DNA from: Candidatus Proximibacter danicus | GTDB taxonomy: Bacteria > Pseudomonadota > Gammaproteobacteria > Burkholderiales > Rhodocyclaceae | Assembly (NCBI GenBank): GCA_016710885.1 | Contig: JADJUC010000002.1 | Coordinates: 1-64,000, forward strand | Direction: 5' to 3' | Length of the DNA: 64,000 nucleotides | Shown here: one piece after another, positions 1 to 9,734 of the stretch | Layout: the number at the start of each line of letters is the position of its first letter | How positions within the stretch are numbered: the stretch's first letter is position 1 | Translations under genes and position numbers: made by a program | Notes under the pieces: generated by a model | The model's input: the letters and a program-made list of their open reading frames with translations, nothing else | The model's database searches: none | What the model was told of the DNA's origin: nothing

Positions 1-49
1 TCATGGCTACCAGTGTTCTCCCGCGAGAAACATCAGTCCTTGATGGTTA

Positions 50-427
50 TCAAATATTTCCGGTCAGGCCGATCGCGTAGGTGGCCATGGCCTGCACAAT
101 CGCCTCGGCCTCGCCTACCGGCAGGCTGAGCACGAAACGAATGTCCGGATGGGCATTGCGCAATTCGTCCATCAGCACCGGCACGTCGTTCTTGAGATGA
201 CCGCCCTGGGCAATGAACATCGGCACCACGGAGATGGCTTCGTAGCCCTCCTCCACTAGCGCGCGGGCGCAATCGCCGAGATTCGGCGACATGAATTCGA
301 GAAACGCCAGCTCGACGCGGAGGGAAGGATTGCGCTGCAATACGGCAGCACGGACGCGGCGCATCGGATTGGCCCATTCGGGGTCACGGGCGCCATGGGC
401 AAAGAGGATGAGGGCAGATTTTTCCAT
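50..427 (-). CDS. cbiX: Small sirohydrochlorin chelatase-like protein (CbiX family)
   Basis: A 125-residue protein with the compact single-domain CbiX fold signature. It begins with a hydrophobic strand leading to FAHGARDPEW, where the histidine is the expected metal-binding/catalytic residue, and continues with VPMFIAQGGHLKND, carrying the second conserved histidine. The length fits the short CbiX class rather than two-domain chelatases. Family role: insertion of Fe or Co into sirohydrochlorin. Siroheme is the cofactor of the NirB encoded upstream on the same strand, so the context suits iron insertion for nitrite reductase. It lies 79 bases after the PP2C-kinase gene and may be read through from it. 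The metal used cannot be told from sequence. Confidence 0.82.
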   Translation of the reverse strand: MEKSALILFAHGARDPEWANPMRRVRAAVLQRNPSLRVELAFLEFMSPNLGDCARALVEEGYEAISVVPMFIAQGGHLKNDVPVLMDELRNAHPDIRFVLSLPVGEAEAIVQAMATYAIGLTGNI

Positions 428-506
428 AGCCAGAAGTTTAGCGTAGCCGGCGCACCGGCAACGTGAGATTGAAAACGGGACGGCGGATGAAGCATTGGAA
501 AGACAC

Positions 507-2252
507 TTACCGCAGCGTCTTGGTTCCCGCCAGCACGATCACCGCCACCAGCAGCACGAACGAGACCACCTTCCAGAACATCACCGGATGCCGTTCTATC
601 AGCGGCGGTTGAGTCTTGCTGATGAAGGCCTGGTTCGGGTGGTGCAGGTCGTAGATGAACTCGGAGAGTTCGGCGTAGCGGTCGTTGGGGTCGGGTTCGA
701 CCGCCTTCCTGATCGCGTCATCGACCCAGGCAGGGATTTCGCGATCCTCGTGCAGCACCGACTCATAGGCCAGCTTGCGCTGTGCGGCGCGGGTTCTCGA
801 CCGAGGCACCGCTGCGCCATAGGGCAGCTTGCCAGACAGCATCTGACAGACGATGACGCCCAGCGAGAAAAGATCGGAACTGGGCGAGCCGTTCTCACCA
901 AGGAAATATTCCGGTGCCGCGTACTGCTCGGCACCGAGCATGTTGATCTGCGTGATCGGCGAGTCAACTTCCTCGATGCCGGCAACGCGCGTTGCACCGA
1001 AGTCGATGATCTTCACCGTGCCGTTGGTGTCGATCATGATGTTGTCCGGCTTCAGATCCTGGTGCAGCATTTCCATCCGGTGGAAGGCCTGCAGCCCACG
1101 CGCAATCTGCTCGACGATACTGCGCACGGCAAGCAGGTCCGGCTTCGGATTGTCGATCATCCACTGCGCCAGCGTCTGGCCTTCGATGAATTCGGTGACC
1201 ACGTAGAGGTAGTTGCGCTTGCGCGTCTGGCGGCAAGGCTTCAGCACGTGCGCGCTGTTGATGCGGCGGGCGATCCACTCTTCCAGCATGAAGCGCTCGA
1301 GGGCAGCAGGGTTGCCCTGGATGTCCACCGAGGGAATCTTGACGACCACCGTGTCGCCAGTGTCACTGTCGACGGCGAGGTAGATGTGGCTGCGGGCGCT
1401 TCCCTTGATCTCGCGGATGATCTGGTAACCGTCGAACGCCTGGCGCGCCTCAAGCAGCGGCGGGCACGGCAGCTCGGAAACCTGCCGGTACAGTTCGTTG
1501 GCCTCGGGGCTGGGCAGCTCGTCAATGCGCACGATCTGCGCCGTCAGATTGTCGCCGCTGCCCCGCTGGTACGCCTCCTCGACGATTTTTTGCGCGGCCT
1601 GGTCAAGGTCGTTGCTGCACGCGGCGATGGTCGCGGCAATGAATCCGGCATCGACGAATTCGTAGACGCCATCAGTGGCCAGCAGGAAGAGATCGCCTGC
1701 CTTGAGCTGCAACGCCTGGTAGTCGATGTCGACCCGGCGATCCATACCCAGCGCACGCGCGAGGTAGCTCTGCTCCGACGAGATGCGGACACGGTGGTCC
1801 TCGGTCAGTTGTTCGAGCGAAATACCGTTCAACCCGCCGTTCAGCCGATAAATGCGCGCATCGCCAACGTGGAACAGGTGCGCGGTGGTGGACTTGATGA
1901 CCATGCCGCTGAAGGTGCAAACGTAGCCACGCTCGCGGTCGTAGCGGTGTTGGCTCTGATGGGTCTGCGAATGCAGCCAGGAGTTGGTGGCCGTCAGGAC
2001 ATGCTCGGCCGACTTCTTTACCGACCAGGCGTCGGAGGTACAAAAATAGTCTTCCAGGAAACCGCTGACGGAATATTGCGCAGCCACCTGGCTGACATCG
2101 CTGCTGCTGATACCATCGGCCAGCGCAATGGCAATGCCCTTGCTGCCAAGCTGCGGCTCCTTGGGTACATAGACGCCGTGGAAATCCTGGTTGGTTTCCT
2201 TGCGTCCCTTGTCCGAATACTGTCCGACGGAAATCCTGAGTTGTTGGGTCAT
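507..2252 (-). CDS. PP2C-type phosphatase / Ser-Thr protein kinase fusion with C-terminal membrane anchor
   Basis: A 581-residue two-enzyme fusion. Residues 1-245 form a PP2C-like phosphatase with the metal-binding motifs NQD (about 22), ALADGISS (about 43), HVGDARIY, ATDGVYEF and GSGDNL. Residues 270-540 form a Hanks-type kinase with the VVVKIP lysine, the catalytic loop HQDLKPDN (about 396), the DFG triplet (about 416) and an APE motif. A single hydrophobic segment sits at the extreme C-terminus (about 557-577), so the catalytic domains should face the cytoplasm. ATG at 2252 is chosen over an upstream TTG. The gene follows nirC across a hairpin terminator. A kinase gene beside nitrate-assimilation genes is also known in Pseudomonas; its target is unknown. 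HQD replaces the commoner HRD. Confidence 0.88.
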   Translation of the reverse strand: MTQQLRISVGQYSDKGRKETNQDFHGVYVPKEPQLGSKGIAIALADGISSSDVSQVAAQYSVSGFLEDYFCTSDAWSVKKSAEHVLTATNSWLHSQTHQSQHRYDRERGYVCTFSGMVIKSTTAHLFHVGDARIYRLNGGLNGISLEQLTEDHRVRISSEQSYLARALGMDRRVDIDYQALQLKAGDLFLLATDGVYEFVDAGFIAATIAACSNDLDQAAQKIVEEAYQRGSGDNLTAQIVRIDELPSPEANELYRQVSELPCPPLLEARQAFDGYQIIREIKGSARSHIYLAVDSDTGDTVVVKIPSVDIQGNPAALERFMLEEWIARRINSAHVLKPCRQTRKRNYLYVVTEFIEGQTLAQWMIDNPKPDLLAVRSIVEQIARGLQAFHRMEMLHQDLKPDNIMIDTNGTVKIIDFGATRVAGIEEVDSPITQINMLGAEQYAAPEYFLGENGSPSSDLFSLGVIVCQMLSGKLPYGAAVPRSRTRAAQRKLAYESVLHEDREIPAWVDDAIRKAVEPDPNDRYAELSEFIYDLHHPNQAFISKTQPPLIERHPVMFWKVVSFVLLVAVIVLAGTKTLR

Positions 2253-2281
2253 GGCAAGCAAGCGGTGACATTCAATTGAAA

Positions 2282-2307
2282 AGCCCCGCTCCCGAAGGAG
2301 TGGGGCT
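2282..2307 (-). terminator. Rho-independent terminator after nirC
   Basis: Read on the minus strand, an 11-bp stem (AGCCCCACTCC with GGAGCGGGGCT, one G-T wobble) closes a TTCG tetraloop and is followed by TTTTC. It lies between the nirC stop and the start of the downstream PP2C-kinase gene, so it should end or attenuate the nirBDC transcript. Confidence 0.8.
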
Positions 2308-2336
2308 CAGGGCACACAGACTCTACACCATCGTGA

Positions 2337-3152
2337 TCAGCGAGCCGCCGAACGCTTCGGTGCGGTGCGTACGTGGGTGGCGTAGAGCGTCAGACCGACG
2401 AAGGTGATGCCGCCGACGAGGTTGCCGACCACCGTCGGAATCTCGTTCCAGACCAGGTAATCGTAGATCGAGAAGTTGCCACCCAGCATCAGGCCGGACG
2501 GGAACAGGAACATGTTAACGATCGAGTGCTCGAAGCCCATGTAGAAGAAGACCATGATCGGCATCCACATGGCGATGACCTTGCCGGTCACGTCGGTGGA
2601 CACCATGGCGCCGACGACGCCCGTGGACACCATCCAGTTGCACAGCACGGCGCGGATGAATAGCGTCAGCATGCCGGCAGCACCGTGATCTGCGTAGCCA
2701 ATGGTACGGCCTTCGCCGATGGTGCCGATCTTCTGGCCGACCAGGTTGGGTGCTTCGGTGAAGCCGTAGGTGAAGATGATCGCCATCATCACCGCCACCG
2801 TCATGGCACCAGCGAAGTTGCCGACGAAAACCAGGCCCCAGTTGCGCAGGACCCCACCTACCGTAACGCCCGGACGCTTGTCGAGCAGTGCCAGCGGGCA
2901 CAGTGTGAAAACGCCGGTGAGCAGATCAAAGCCGAGCAGGTAGAGAATGCAGAAGCCGACCGGGAAGAGGACGGCGCCGAGCAGTGGCTGCCCGGTCTGC
3001 ACGGTGACCGTCACCGCGAAGGCGGCGGCGAGCGCCAGGATGGCGCCAGCCATGTAGGCGCGGATAAGCGTGTCGCGGCTGGACATGAAGACCTTGGATT
3101 CGCCAGCGTCGATCATCTTGGTTACAAATTCTGTTGGGGCGATGTATGCCAT
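2337..3152 (-). CDS. nirC: Nitrite channel of the formate/nitrite transporter (FNT) family
   Basis: A 271-residue protein with about six hydrophobic segments, the size and topology of FNT channels. Family landmarks are the N-terminal PTEFVTKMIDAGESK stretch before the first helix, NWMVSTGVVGA in the middle and GFEHSIVNMFLFPSG in the second half; the conserved histidine of the channel lies in that last segment. The neighbours nirB and nirD point to nitrite rather than formate. It is preceded by AAGGAAA as ribosome binding site, 55 bases after nirD, and is probably the last gene of a nirBDC unit ending at the hairpin at 2282-2307. Confidence 0.9.
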   Translation of the reverse strand: MAYIAPTEFVTKMIDAGESKVFMSSRDTLIRAYMAGAILALAAAFAVTVTVQTGQPLLGAVLFPVGFCILYLLGFDLLTGVFTLCPLALLDKRPGVTVGGVLRNWGLVFVGNFAGAMTVAVMMAIIFTYGFTEAPNLVGQKIGTIGEGRTIGYADHGAAGMLTLFIRAVLCNWMVSTGVVGAMVSTDVTGKVIAMWMPIMVFFYMGFEHSIVNMFLFPSGLMLGGNFSIYDYLVWNEIPTVVGNLVGGITFVGLTLYATHVRTAPKRSAAR

Positions 3153-3206
3153 GGGAGTTTCCTTTTATGTAAAAAATTGTTGTTTGCGACGAACAGTGCC
3201 TCGCGA

Positions 3207-3518
3207 TCAGACGGCCAGATAGACCTTGCCGCCTTCCACCTTCACCTCGAACTTGCCGCAGTGCCCGACATCCGGCGCGACCGCCTCGCCGCTTTCAAGC
3301 TGGATGTTCCAGCCGTGCAGCGGGCAGGTGACGCGCTTGCCATGGACGATGCCTTGCGACAATGGGCCGCCCTTGTGCGGGCATTTGTCGTGCAGCGCAA
3401 ACACGTCGTCTTCCGAGGTGCGGAAGATGGCGATGTCGCCACCTGCTGCCTGTTGCACGACGCGCGAGCCGAGTTGCGGGATGTCTTCCAGCGGGCAAAT
3501 CAGTTTCCAGTTGCTCAT
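3207..3518 (-). CDS. nirD: Assimilatory nitrite reductase small subunit (Rieske-type)
   Basis: A 103-residue NirD-type protein. The start is taken at the ATG at 3518 because GAGGAAAC sits just upstream; a further in-frame ATG at 3542 lacks such a site. A Rieske [2Fe-2S] motif is present as CPHKGGPLSQG followed by CPLHGWNI, the two Cys/His pairs ligating the cluster. Together with NirB it reduces nitrite to ammonium with NAD(P)H. It begins 26 bases after the nirB stop, so the two are translated from one message. Confidence 0.93.
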   Translation of the reverse strand: MSNWKLICPLEDIPQLGSRVVQQAAGGDIAIFRTSEDDVFALHDKCPHKGGPLSQGIVHGKRVTCPLHGWNIQLESGEAVAPDVGHCGKFEVKVEGGKVYLAV

Positions 3519-3544
3519 GTTTGTTTCCTCATTCAATTGCAAAT

Positions 3545-5989
3545 TCAGGCTTCAAGCCGGATCGGGATGAACTGCTTGATCGGCTTTTCTTCGCGCGACG
3601 TTTCCCACGGGTCCTTGGCATTTTTGAGTGAGTCGAGCAGGCGGTTGTAGTAAGCCTTGCGCCCTTCGGCGTCCTCGACGATCTTGCCCTTGATGTGCTC
3701 GAGGCCGACCCGTTCAAGGTAGTGGCAGGTACGCTCGAGATACCAGCCCTCCTCGCGGTAGAGCTGCAGGAAGGCGCCGGAGTACTCCATTACCTCCTCG
3801 TCGGTCGTCACCTTGCAGAAGAACTGCGCAACCTCGGTCTTGATGCCGCCGTTGCCGCCGATGTAGATCTCGTAGCCGGAGTCGACACCGATCACGCCGA
3901 CGTCCTTGATGCCGGCCTCGGCGCAGTTGCGCGGACAGCCGGAAACGGCGAGCTTGACCTTGTGCGGGGCGTACATGTCGAAGAGCATCTTCTCGAGCTT
4001 GACGCCCATCGACATGGCCAGTTGCGTGCCGAAACGGCAGTGCTCGGCGCCGACGCAGGTCTTCACCGTGCGGATCGATTTGCCGTAGGCGTGGCCGGAG
4101 ACCATGCCGGCAGCGTTAAGGTCGGCCCACATCTTCGGCAGATCATCCTTCTTCACACCAAGCAGATCGATGCGCTGGCCGCCGGTGACCTTGACCGTCG
4201 GCACGTTGTACTTCTCCGCTGCGTCGGCGATGGCGCGCAGTTCGGCCGGCGTGGTGAGGCCGCCCCACATGCGCGGCACCACCGAGTAGGTGCCGTCCTT
4301 CTGGATGTTGGCGTGCGCCCGCTCGTTGATAAAGCGCGACTGCGGATCATCCTTGGCCTCGTGCGGAAAAGTCGAGATGAGGTAGTAGTTAACCGCCGGG
4401 CGGCACTTGTCGCAGCCGTTCGGGGTCTTCCATTCCATAGCCTCGAACACCGATTCCTTGGTAATGAGGTGCCGGCTGCGGATCGTTTCGCGCACATCCT
4501 TGTGCGAGTAATCGGTGCAGCCACACAGCGGCTTCTTGTCGGAGGCCGTGGCCTGATAGGCACCACCCAGCGTCGAAGCCAGAATCTGCTCGCACAGACC
4601 GGAACACGAACCGCAGGACGACGCCGCCTTGGTGTGCTTCTTCACCTCGTCGAGCGTGAAGAGGCCCTTTTCCTTGATGGCGCGAACAATGGTGCCCTTC
4701 TTGACACCGTTGCAACCGCAGACCTCGGCATCGTCGCTCATCGCGGCAGCGGAACTCTGGCCCTGGTGGCCGACGTCGCCGACCATGCTCTGACCGAAAA
4801 GAAGCGTATCGCGGATCTCGTGGATGTCCTTGGCGTCTTTCAGAAGCTGGAAGTACCACGGGCCATCCGAGGTGTCGCCATAGAGCACGCCACCGACCAG
4901 CTTGTTGTCCTTGACCACCAGCTTCTTGTAGACGCCGCCAGCCGGGTCGTTGAGCACGATTTCTTCCGTGCCCTTGCCGCCCATGTAGTCGCCAGCCGAG
5001 AACAGGTCGATACCGGTGACCTTGAGCTTGGTCGAGGTGACGGAGCCGGTGTAGCGGCCGATGCCGTAGTTGGCGAGGTGGTTGGCCGCGACCTTGGCCT
5101 GCTCGAAGAGCGGCGCAACCAGGCCGTAGGCAATGCCGCGGTGGGCAACGCATTCGCCAACGGCGTAGACTTTCGGGTCGAAGGTCTGCAGCGTGTCGTT
5201 CACCACGATGCCGCGGTTGCAGTAGATGCCTGAAGCTTCGGCCAACGCGGTGTTCGGGCGGATGCCGGCGGCCATCACCACCAGCTCGGCCGGAATCTGC
5301 ATGCCGTCCTTGAAGCGGATGGCGGCAACGCGGCCGGATTCGCCGGCGATGAGCATTTCCGTATGTTTTTCGAGAAGGAACTTGAGGCCGCGGTCTTCCA
5401 GCGACTTCTGCAGCATCTTGCCGGCGACTTCGTCGAGCTGGCGTTCAAGCAGCCACGGGCCGAGGTGCACCACGGTCACATCCATGCCGCGCAGCTTCAG
5501 GCCGTTGGCAGCTTCAAGTCCGAGCAGGCCTCCGCCGATGACGACCGCGTGCTGGTAGTGCTTAGCCGCCTCGATCATCGCGTCAGTGTCGGCAATATCG
5601 CGGTAGCCGATGACACCTTCCAGGTTGTTGCCCGGAATCGGCAGCATGAAGGGCGTCGAGCCAGTTGCCATCAGCAGACGGTCGTAGGACTCTACCGAGC
5701 CATCTTCTGAAATGACCTGACGCTTGACGCGGTCGATCTTCACCACCTTCTTGCCAAGGTGCAGATTGACCTTGTTGTCGCGATACCAGTCGTGGTCGTT
5801 GAGGATGATGTCCTGCACTTTCATCTCACCAGCGAGCACCGGCGAGAGCAGGATGCGGTTGTAGTTGGGATGGGGCTCGGCTCCGAAAACCGTGACGTCG
5901 TACATGTCCGGAGCAATCTTGAAAAGCTCTTCCAGGGTACGCACCCCCGCCATGCCGTTGCCAACCATTACCAATTTGGGTTTGCTCAT
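3545..5989 (-). CDS. nirB: NAD(P)H-dependent assimilatory nitrite reductase, large subunit
   Basis: An 814-residue siroheme nitrite reductase of normal family length. Domain order: FAD site near residues 5-15 (VMVGNGMAG); NAD site AVVIGGGLLGLEAA near 145-160; a BFD-like [2Fe-2S] domain with CGCNG (about 422) and CGSCSGLC (about 460); then the ferredoxin-like and siroheme domains, with [4Fe-4S]/siroheme cysteines in CVGAEHC (about 643) and SGCPRNC (about 685). ATG at 5989 is preferred to the upstream in-frame start because GGAG precedes it. A -24/-12 promoter and an NtrC-like box lie upstream, so nitrogen-limitation control is expected. First gene of nirB-nirD-nirC. Confidence 0.96.
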   Translation of the reverse strand: MSKPKLVMVGNGMAGVRTLEELFKIAPDMYDVTVFGAEPHPNYNRILLSPVLAGEMKVQDIILNDHDWYRDNKVNLHLGKKVVKIDRVKRQVISEDGSVESYDRLLMATGSTPFMLPIPGNNLEGVIGYRDIADTDAMIEAAKHYQHAVVIGGGLLGLEAANGLKLRGMDVTVVHLGPWLLERQLDEVAGKMLQKSLEDRGLKFLLEKHTEMLIAGESGRVAAIRFKDGMQIPAELVVMAAGIRPNTALAEASGIYCNRGIVVNDTLQTFDPKVYAVGECVAHRGIAYGLVAPLFEQAKVAANHLANYGIGRYTGSVTSTKLKVTGIDLFSAGDYMGGKGTEEIVLNDPAGGVYKKLVVKDNKLVGGVLYGDTSDGPWYFQLLKDAKDIHEIRDTLLFGQSMVGDVGHQGQSSAAAMSDDAEVCGCNGVKKGTIVRAIKEKGLFTLDEVKKHTKAASSCGSCSGLCEQILASTLGGAYQATASDKKPLCGCTDYSHKDVRETIRSRHLITKESVFEAMEWKTPNGCDKCRPAVNYYLISTFPHEAKDDPQSRFINERAHANIQKDGTYSVVPRMWGGLTTPAELRAIADAAEKYNVPTVKVTGGQRIDLLGVKKDDLPKMWADLNAAGMVSGHAYGKSIRTVKTCVGAEHCRFGTQLAMSMGVKLEKMLFDMYAPHKVKLAVSGCPRNCAEAGIKDVGVIGVDSGYEIYIGGNGGIKTEVAQFFCKVTTDEEVMEYSGAFLQLYREEGWYLERTCHYLERVGLEHIKGKIVEDAEGRKAYYNRLLDSLKNAKDPWETSREEKPIKQFIPIRLEA

Positions 5990-6029
5990 GTTGCGACTCC
6001 AGTGTGTTTTATGTTTCCACACACCTAAC

Positions 6030-6044
6030 GCAAGCACCGTACCA
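6030..6044 (-). promoter_or_regulatory. Sigma-54 (-24/-12) promoter of nirB
   Basis: On the minus strand the sequence TGGTACGGTGCTTGC matches the RpoN consensus TGGCACG-N4-TTGC with one substitution and exact spacing. It lies about 40 bases before the nirB ATG. An NtrC-like inverted repeat is centred about 60 bases further upstream, the usual enhancer arrangement. Confidence 0.75.
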
Positions 6045-6098
6045 GAACGCCAACATACTGTTTTTAAATAACTTACCAACTTATCAGGAAAGCGTGAC

Positions 6099-6113
6099 GC
6101 ACCTTGATAGTGC
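6099..6113 (-). promoter_or_regulatory. NtrC-like enhancer box upstream of nirB
   Basis: GCACTATCAAGGTGC on the minus strand fits the NtrC inverted repeat GCACC-N5-GGTGC with one mismatch. Its position relative to the -24/-12 element at 6030-6044 suits activation of a sigma-54 promoter. The call rests on sequence match and spacing only. Confidence 0.6.
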
Positions 6114-6188
6114 GTAATTCTCTATCTCGGTGCAAAGATGCAGTCGAGCACCTGAATGGGCGGCGCACGTTCTTTCAATCGACAGTGT

Positions 6189-7871
6189 TCAACGCAGCAG
6201 CAACATCAACAACACAAGATTGGCCACCAGCGATAGCGCCGCGATCAACTTCCAGGTTTGTAACGGGTTGCGCGCCATCAGCGGCACCCGCTGCGGCGCT
6301 CTGACCGGGCGAGACGCGCCCCGCTCCAGCGCCAGCAAAAATTCCTCGGCCGTCTCAAAGCGCTGCCCCGGGTCGCGCGCGACCGCCTTGAGCAACATGT
6401 TTTCCACCCAGACAGGGATTTCCGGGCGCCAGCGCGTCGGCGGCACCGGCTCACCGAATTTCGGGTGCTGAAAAGGCTCTATCTCGCCGTATGGATATTT
6501 GCGCGTCAACAGGTGGTAGAGCGTCACCCCGGCTGCATACAGGTCGTGCTGAACCGAGGCAACGCTACCGTCGAACAGCTCGGGCGCCATGAAGCTCGGC
6601 GTACCTGGGTTGCCAGCGACGTTGCTGCTCTCGCCGGCGCTCACCGCCACGCCAAGATCGAGAATGCGCAGGCGGCCGTCCTGGCCGACATGGATATTTG
6701 CGGGTTTGATGTCGCGATGAGCAATCTCCAGACGATGCAGCGAAGCGATGCCCTTCATCAGGCGCACCCCGTGCTGGACGACCTCGGCCACCGTAAAGTG
6801 GTGATCGGCGTCGAGCATCTGCTGCAGCGTTGCGCCCTCGTGCCAGGTCATCAGGAAATAGAGGCAACTGCGCTCATCGCTCGGCACCACCTGCGGAAAG
6901 AAGGGTGAAATGACGCGCCGGGCACGCCATTCCTCCATGATCAGCCCGGAAATTTCCTCGTTGTCGCCCGTGCATTCCGGCCGCAGGGTCTTGAGGGCCA
7001 GCCGCTGACCGCTCTTCTTGTCGCGCACGCGATAGAGCAGCGTCAGGCGCGAATCGTGCAGAATTTCCTCGACCTCCAGCCCATCGAGCTCCTGGCCAGG
7101 TTTGAGCTTGGGCGGCAAGGGGAGGCGCGCGTTGTTTTCCAGGCTGTCGCGCAGATTGAGTTTTGGCAGGGTCAGGGCTTCAACGACTACTGCCGAGGCA
7201 TTGTCCTGCCCGCCATTGGCCAGCGCCAGGCTGGTCAGCGAAGCGGCCGCCTGTTGTGGATCGGGATGGTCGAGTAGCACCTCGACCATCGTCTCTTCCG
7301 GCAACACACCCCAGACACCATCGGAGAGCAGCACGAAGCGATCGCCCTCCTCCAGTTCACCCTCGGCGTAGTCGAGCAGCAGATGCGCATCGAGGCCGAC
7401 GGCGCGCGAGAGCACGTTCTTGAGTTCGGGGTGATCCCAGAGATGATCTGAAGTCAGCCGTTGCAACTCGCCGTTCCGCAGGAGATAGATGCGCGAGTCA
7501 CCGATGTGCGCGGTGTAGTAGCGTCGCCCGCGCAGCACCACGGCCGAGAGCGTCGTGGCCATGCCGGCCAGTTCCGGATCGCGCGCCGATTGCGAGAGCA
7601 GCCAGCGGTTGAGCGCGGTGACCACCTTGTCGATGGCGCGATGCACACCCCAGGTATCGGGCGTTGCGTAGTAGTCGCAGAGCAGGCCGCGCACGGTGTA
7701 TTCCGAGGCTTCACGGCCGCCCTTGTGGCCGCCGAGCCCGTCACCCAACGCCGCCACCAGCCCCTTGTTTTCCAGTTCCTGGCCTTCCGGCGTGACCACC
7801 CCGCAGAAGTCCTCGTTCCGCTCGCGTGGACCGGTGAGGGAGGAATGACCGACGGCGACCGAAAGGGGCAT
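6189..7871 (-). CDS. PP2C-type phosphatase / Ser-Thr protein kinase fusion with C-terminal membrane anchor (second copy)
   Basis: A 560-residue protein with the same architecture as the fusion at 507-2252: PP2C domain (residues 1-235: NEDF, ALGDGLGGHKGG, HIGDSRIY, LLSDGVWG, GGQDNAS), kinase domain (about 250-510: ALKTL lysine, HRDIKPAN at about 383, APEL) and a C-terminal membrane helix (about 537-559). The activation-loop triplet is DLG rather than DFG. ATG at 7871 has GGAG seven bases upstream and is preferred to an ATG 18 bases earlier. Unlike the first copy it has a canonical HRD. It lies between narK and nirB. Probably sets phosphorylation of a nitrate-assimilation or central nitrogen target, by inference. 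Confidence 0.87.
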   Translation of the reverse strand: MPLSVAVGHSSLTGPRERNEDFCGVVTPEGQELENKGLVAALGDGLGGHKGGREASEYTVRGLLCDYYATPDTWGVHRAIDKVVTALNRWLLSQSARDPELAGMATTLSAVVLRGRRYYTAHIGDSRIYLLRNGELQRLTSDHLWDHPELKNVLSRAVGLDAHLLLDYAEGELEEGDRFVLLSDGVWGVLPEETMVEVLLDHPDPQQAAASLTSLALANGGQDNASAVVVEALTLPKLNLRDSLENNARLPLPPKLKPGQELDGLEVEEILHDSRLTLLYRVRDKKSGQRLALKTLRPECTGDNEEISGLIMEEWRARRVISPFFPQVVPSDERSCLYFLMTWHEGATLQQMLDADHHFTVAEVVQHGVRLMKGIASLHRLEIAHRDIKPANIHVGQDGRLRILDLGVAVSAGESSNVAGNPGTPSFMAPELFDGSVASVQHDLYAAGVTLYHLLTRKYPYGEIEPFQHPKFGEPVPPTRWRPEIPVWVENMLLKAVARDPGQRFETAEEFLLALERGASRPVRAPQRVPLMARNPLQTWKLIAALSLVANLVLLMLLLR

Positions 7872-8436
<565 letters not shown>

Positions 8437-8476
8437 TGTACCCTTGATTCCGGCATTCACCGGAATCAAGGGTACA
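8437..8476 (-). terminator. Long perfect inverted repeat just after narK
   Basis: TGTACCCTTGATTCCGG is repeated as a perfect inverse complement (8437-8453 and 8460-8476) around a 6-base loop, beginning 5 bases past the narK stop. The 17-bp stem would end the narK transcript, but no T-run follows on the minus strand, so it may instead be a dispersed palindromic (REP-like) element. Confidence 0.55.
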
Positions 8477-8480
8477 TCCG

Positions 8481-9696
8481 TCAAATCTTCGCAGCCGTCA
8501 GGTGCGCCGCGCCCCAGGTGGTACGCCAGCGGGTCTTGACACCGGTAAGGCCGACCAGTGCCAGCACCGCCAGCGCGGCGAAGATCAGGAAGCCGGCCTG
8601 GTAGCTGCCGGTCAGCTGCCGCGAGTAGCCGAGCGACGAAGCCAGGTAGAAACCGCCCACCCCACCCGCCATGCCAACCAGCCCGGTCATGACGCCGATC
8701 TCCTTCTTGAAGCGCTGCGGCACCAGCTGGAACACCGCGCCGTTGCCCATGCCCAGCGCCAGCATGGCGCAGACGAAGGCAGCCAGCGCCATCCACGCCT
8801 CGGGCAGGCCGAAGCTGACGATAGCCAGGAAGATCGCAGCAAAGACATACATCACCGACAGCGACTTGACCCCGCCGATGCGGTCAGCCACGTTGCCGCC
8901 GATCGGGCGCACCAGCGAGCCGGCGAACACGCAGGCCGCGGTGAAGTAGCCGGCCATCTTCGGATCCAGCCCGTACTGGGTGTTGAAGTAGATCACCAGC
9001 GACGAGGCCAGGCCGACGAAGCCGCCGAAGGTCACCGCGTAGAAGAACATGAACCACCACGCGTCCTTGTCCTTGAGCACCTTCAGGTACTCGGCAAAGC
9101 GACTTCGGCGGCGGCGCATCGGGCGCATCCTTGGCCATCACCAGGAAGGCTATGAAAACGATGGACAGCGGAATCAGCGCGAGGCCGAAGACGTTGGTCC
9201 AGCCGTAGGCGGCAGCCAGCCCGGGTGCGAGCAGCGCGGCAAAGGCAGTGCCCGAATTGCCGGCACCGGCGATGCCCATGGCCGTGCCCTGATGCTCCGG
9301 CGGATACCAGCGCGAGGCCAGCGGCAGCGCCGCCGCGAACGAAGCGCCGGCAACGCCGAGGAAGCCGCCGAGAATCAGCACTTCGGAATACGAATGCACG
9401 CCGACCAGCCAGGCATAGGTCAGTGCCAGCAGCACGATGACCTGGCCGATGATCGCCGCCTTCCTGGGCGACAGGCGATCGACGAGGATACCCATGACGA
9501 TGCGCAACAGCGCCCCGGCCAGCACCGGCACCGCGACCATCAGCCCCTTCTCGGCGTGCGACAGGCCGAGATCCTTGGCGATCCCGACCGCCAGCGGGCC
9601 GAGCATGACCCAGACCATGAAAGCCAGGTCGAAATAGAGGAAGGCCGCCAGCAAGGTTGGCGTGTGGCCGGCCTGCAGGAATGATTTCTTGTCCAT
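8481..9696 (-). pseudogene. narK: NarK/NasA-type nitrate/nitrite transporter (major facilitator), frameshifted
   Basis: Two adjoining frames together give one full-length (about 405 residue) major facilitator. The first part (from ATG 9696, GGAG upstream) has hydrophobic segments with the nitrate-porter signatures ASFAAALPLASRWYPPEHQG and GIAGAGNSGTAFA. The second part resumes at FAEYLKVLKDKDAWW and holds the last six helices to the stop at 8481, including GAVFQLVPQRF. The shift lies near 9099-9102 and equals one extra base (or two missing). It sits in a nitrate-assimilation cluster and has a sigma-54-type promoter, so uptake of nitrate for assimilation is the expected role. A base error is as likely as true inactivation. 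Confidence 0.85.
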
Positions 9697-9734
9697 GGGT
9701 TCGCTCCGGTAGTTGAAAGTAATGGAGCGTTAAA

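Noticed and set aside
495..2279. A 594-codon plus-strand frame opposite the first PP2C-kinase gene
   Set aside because: It has no recognisable domain and is the mirror of a well-supported gene with catalytic motifs in order; it is an antisense shadow of GC-rich coding DNA.
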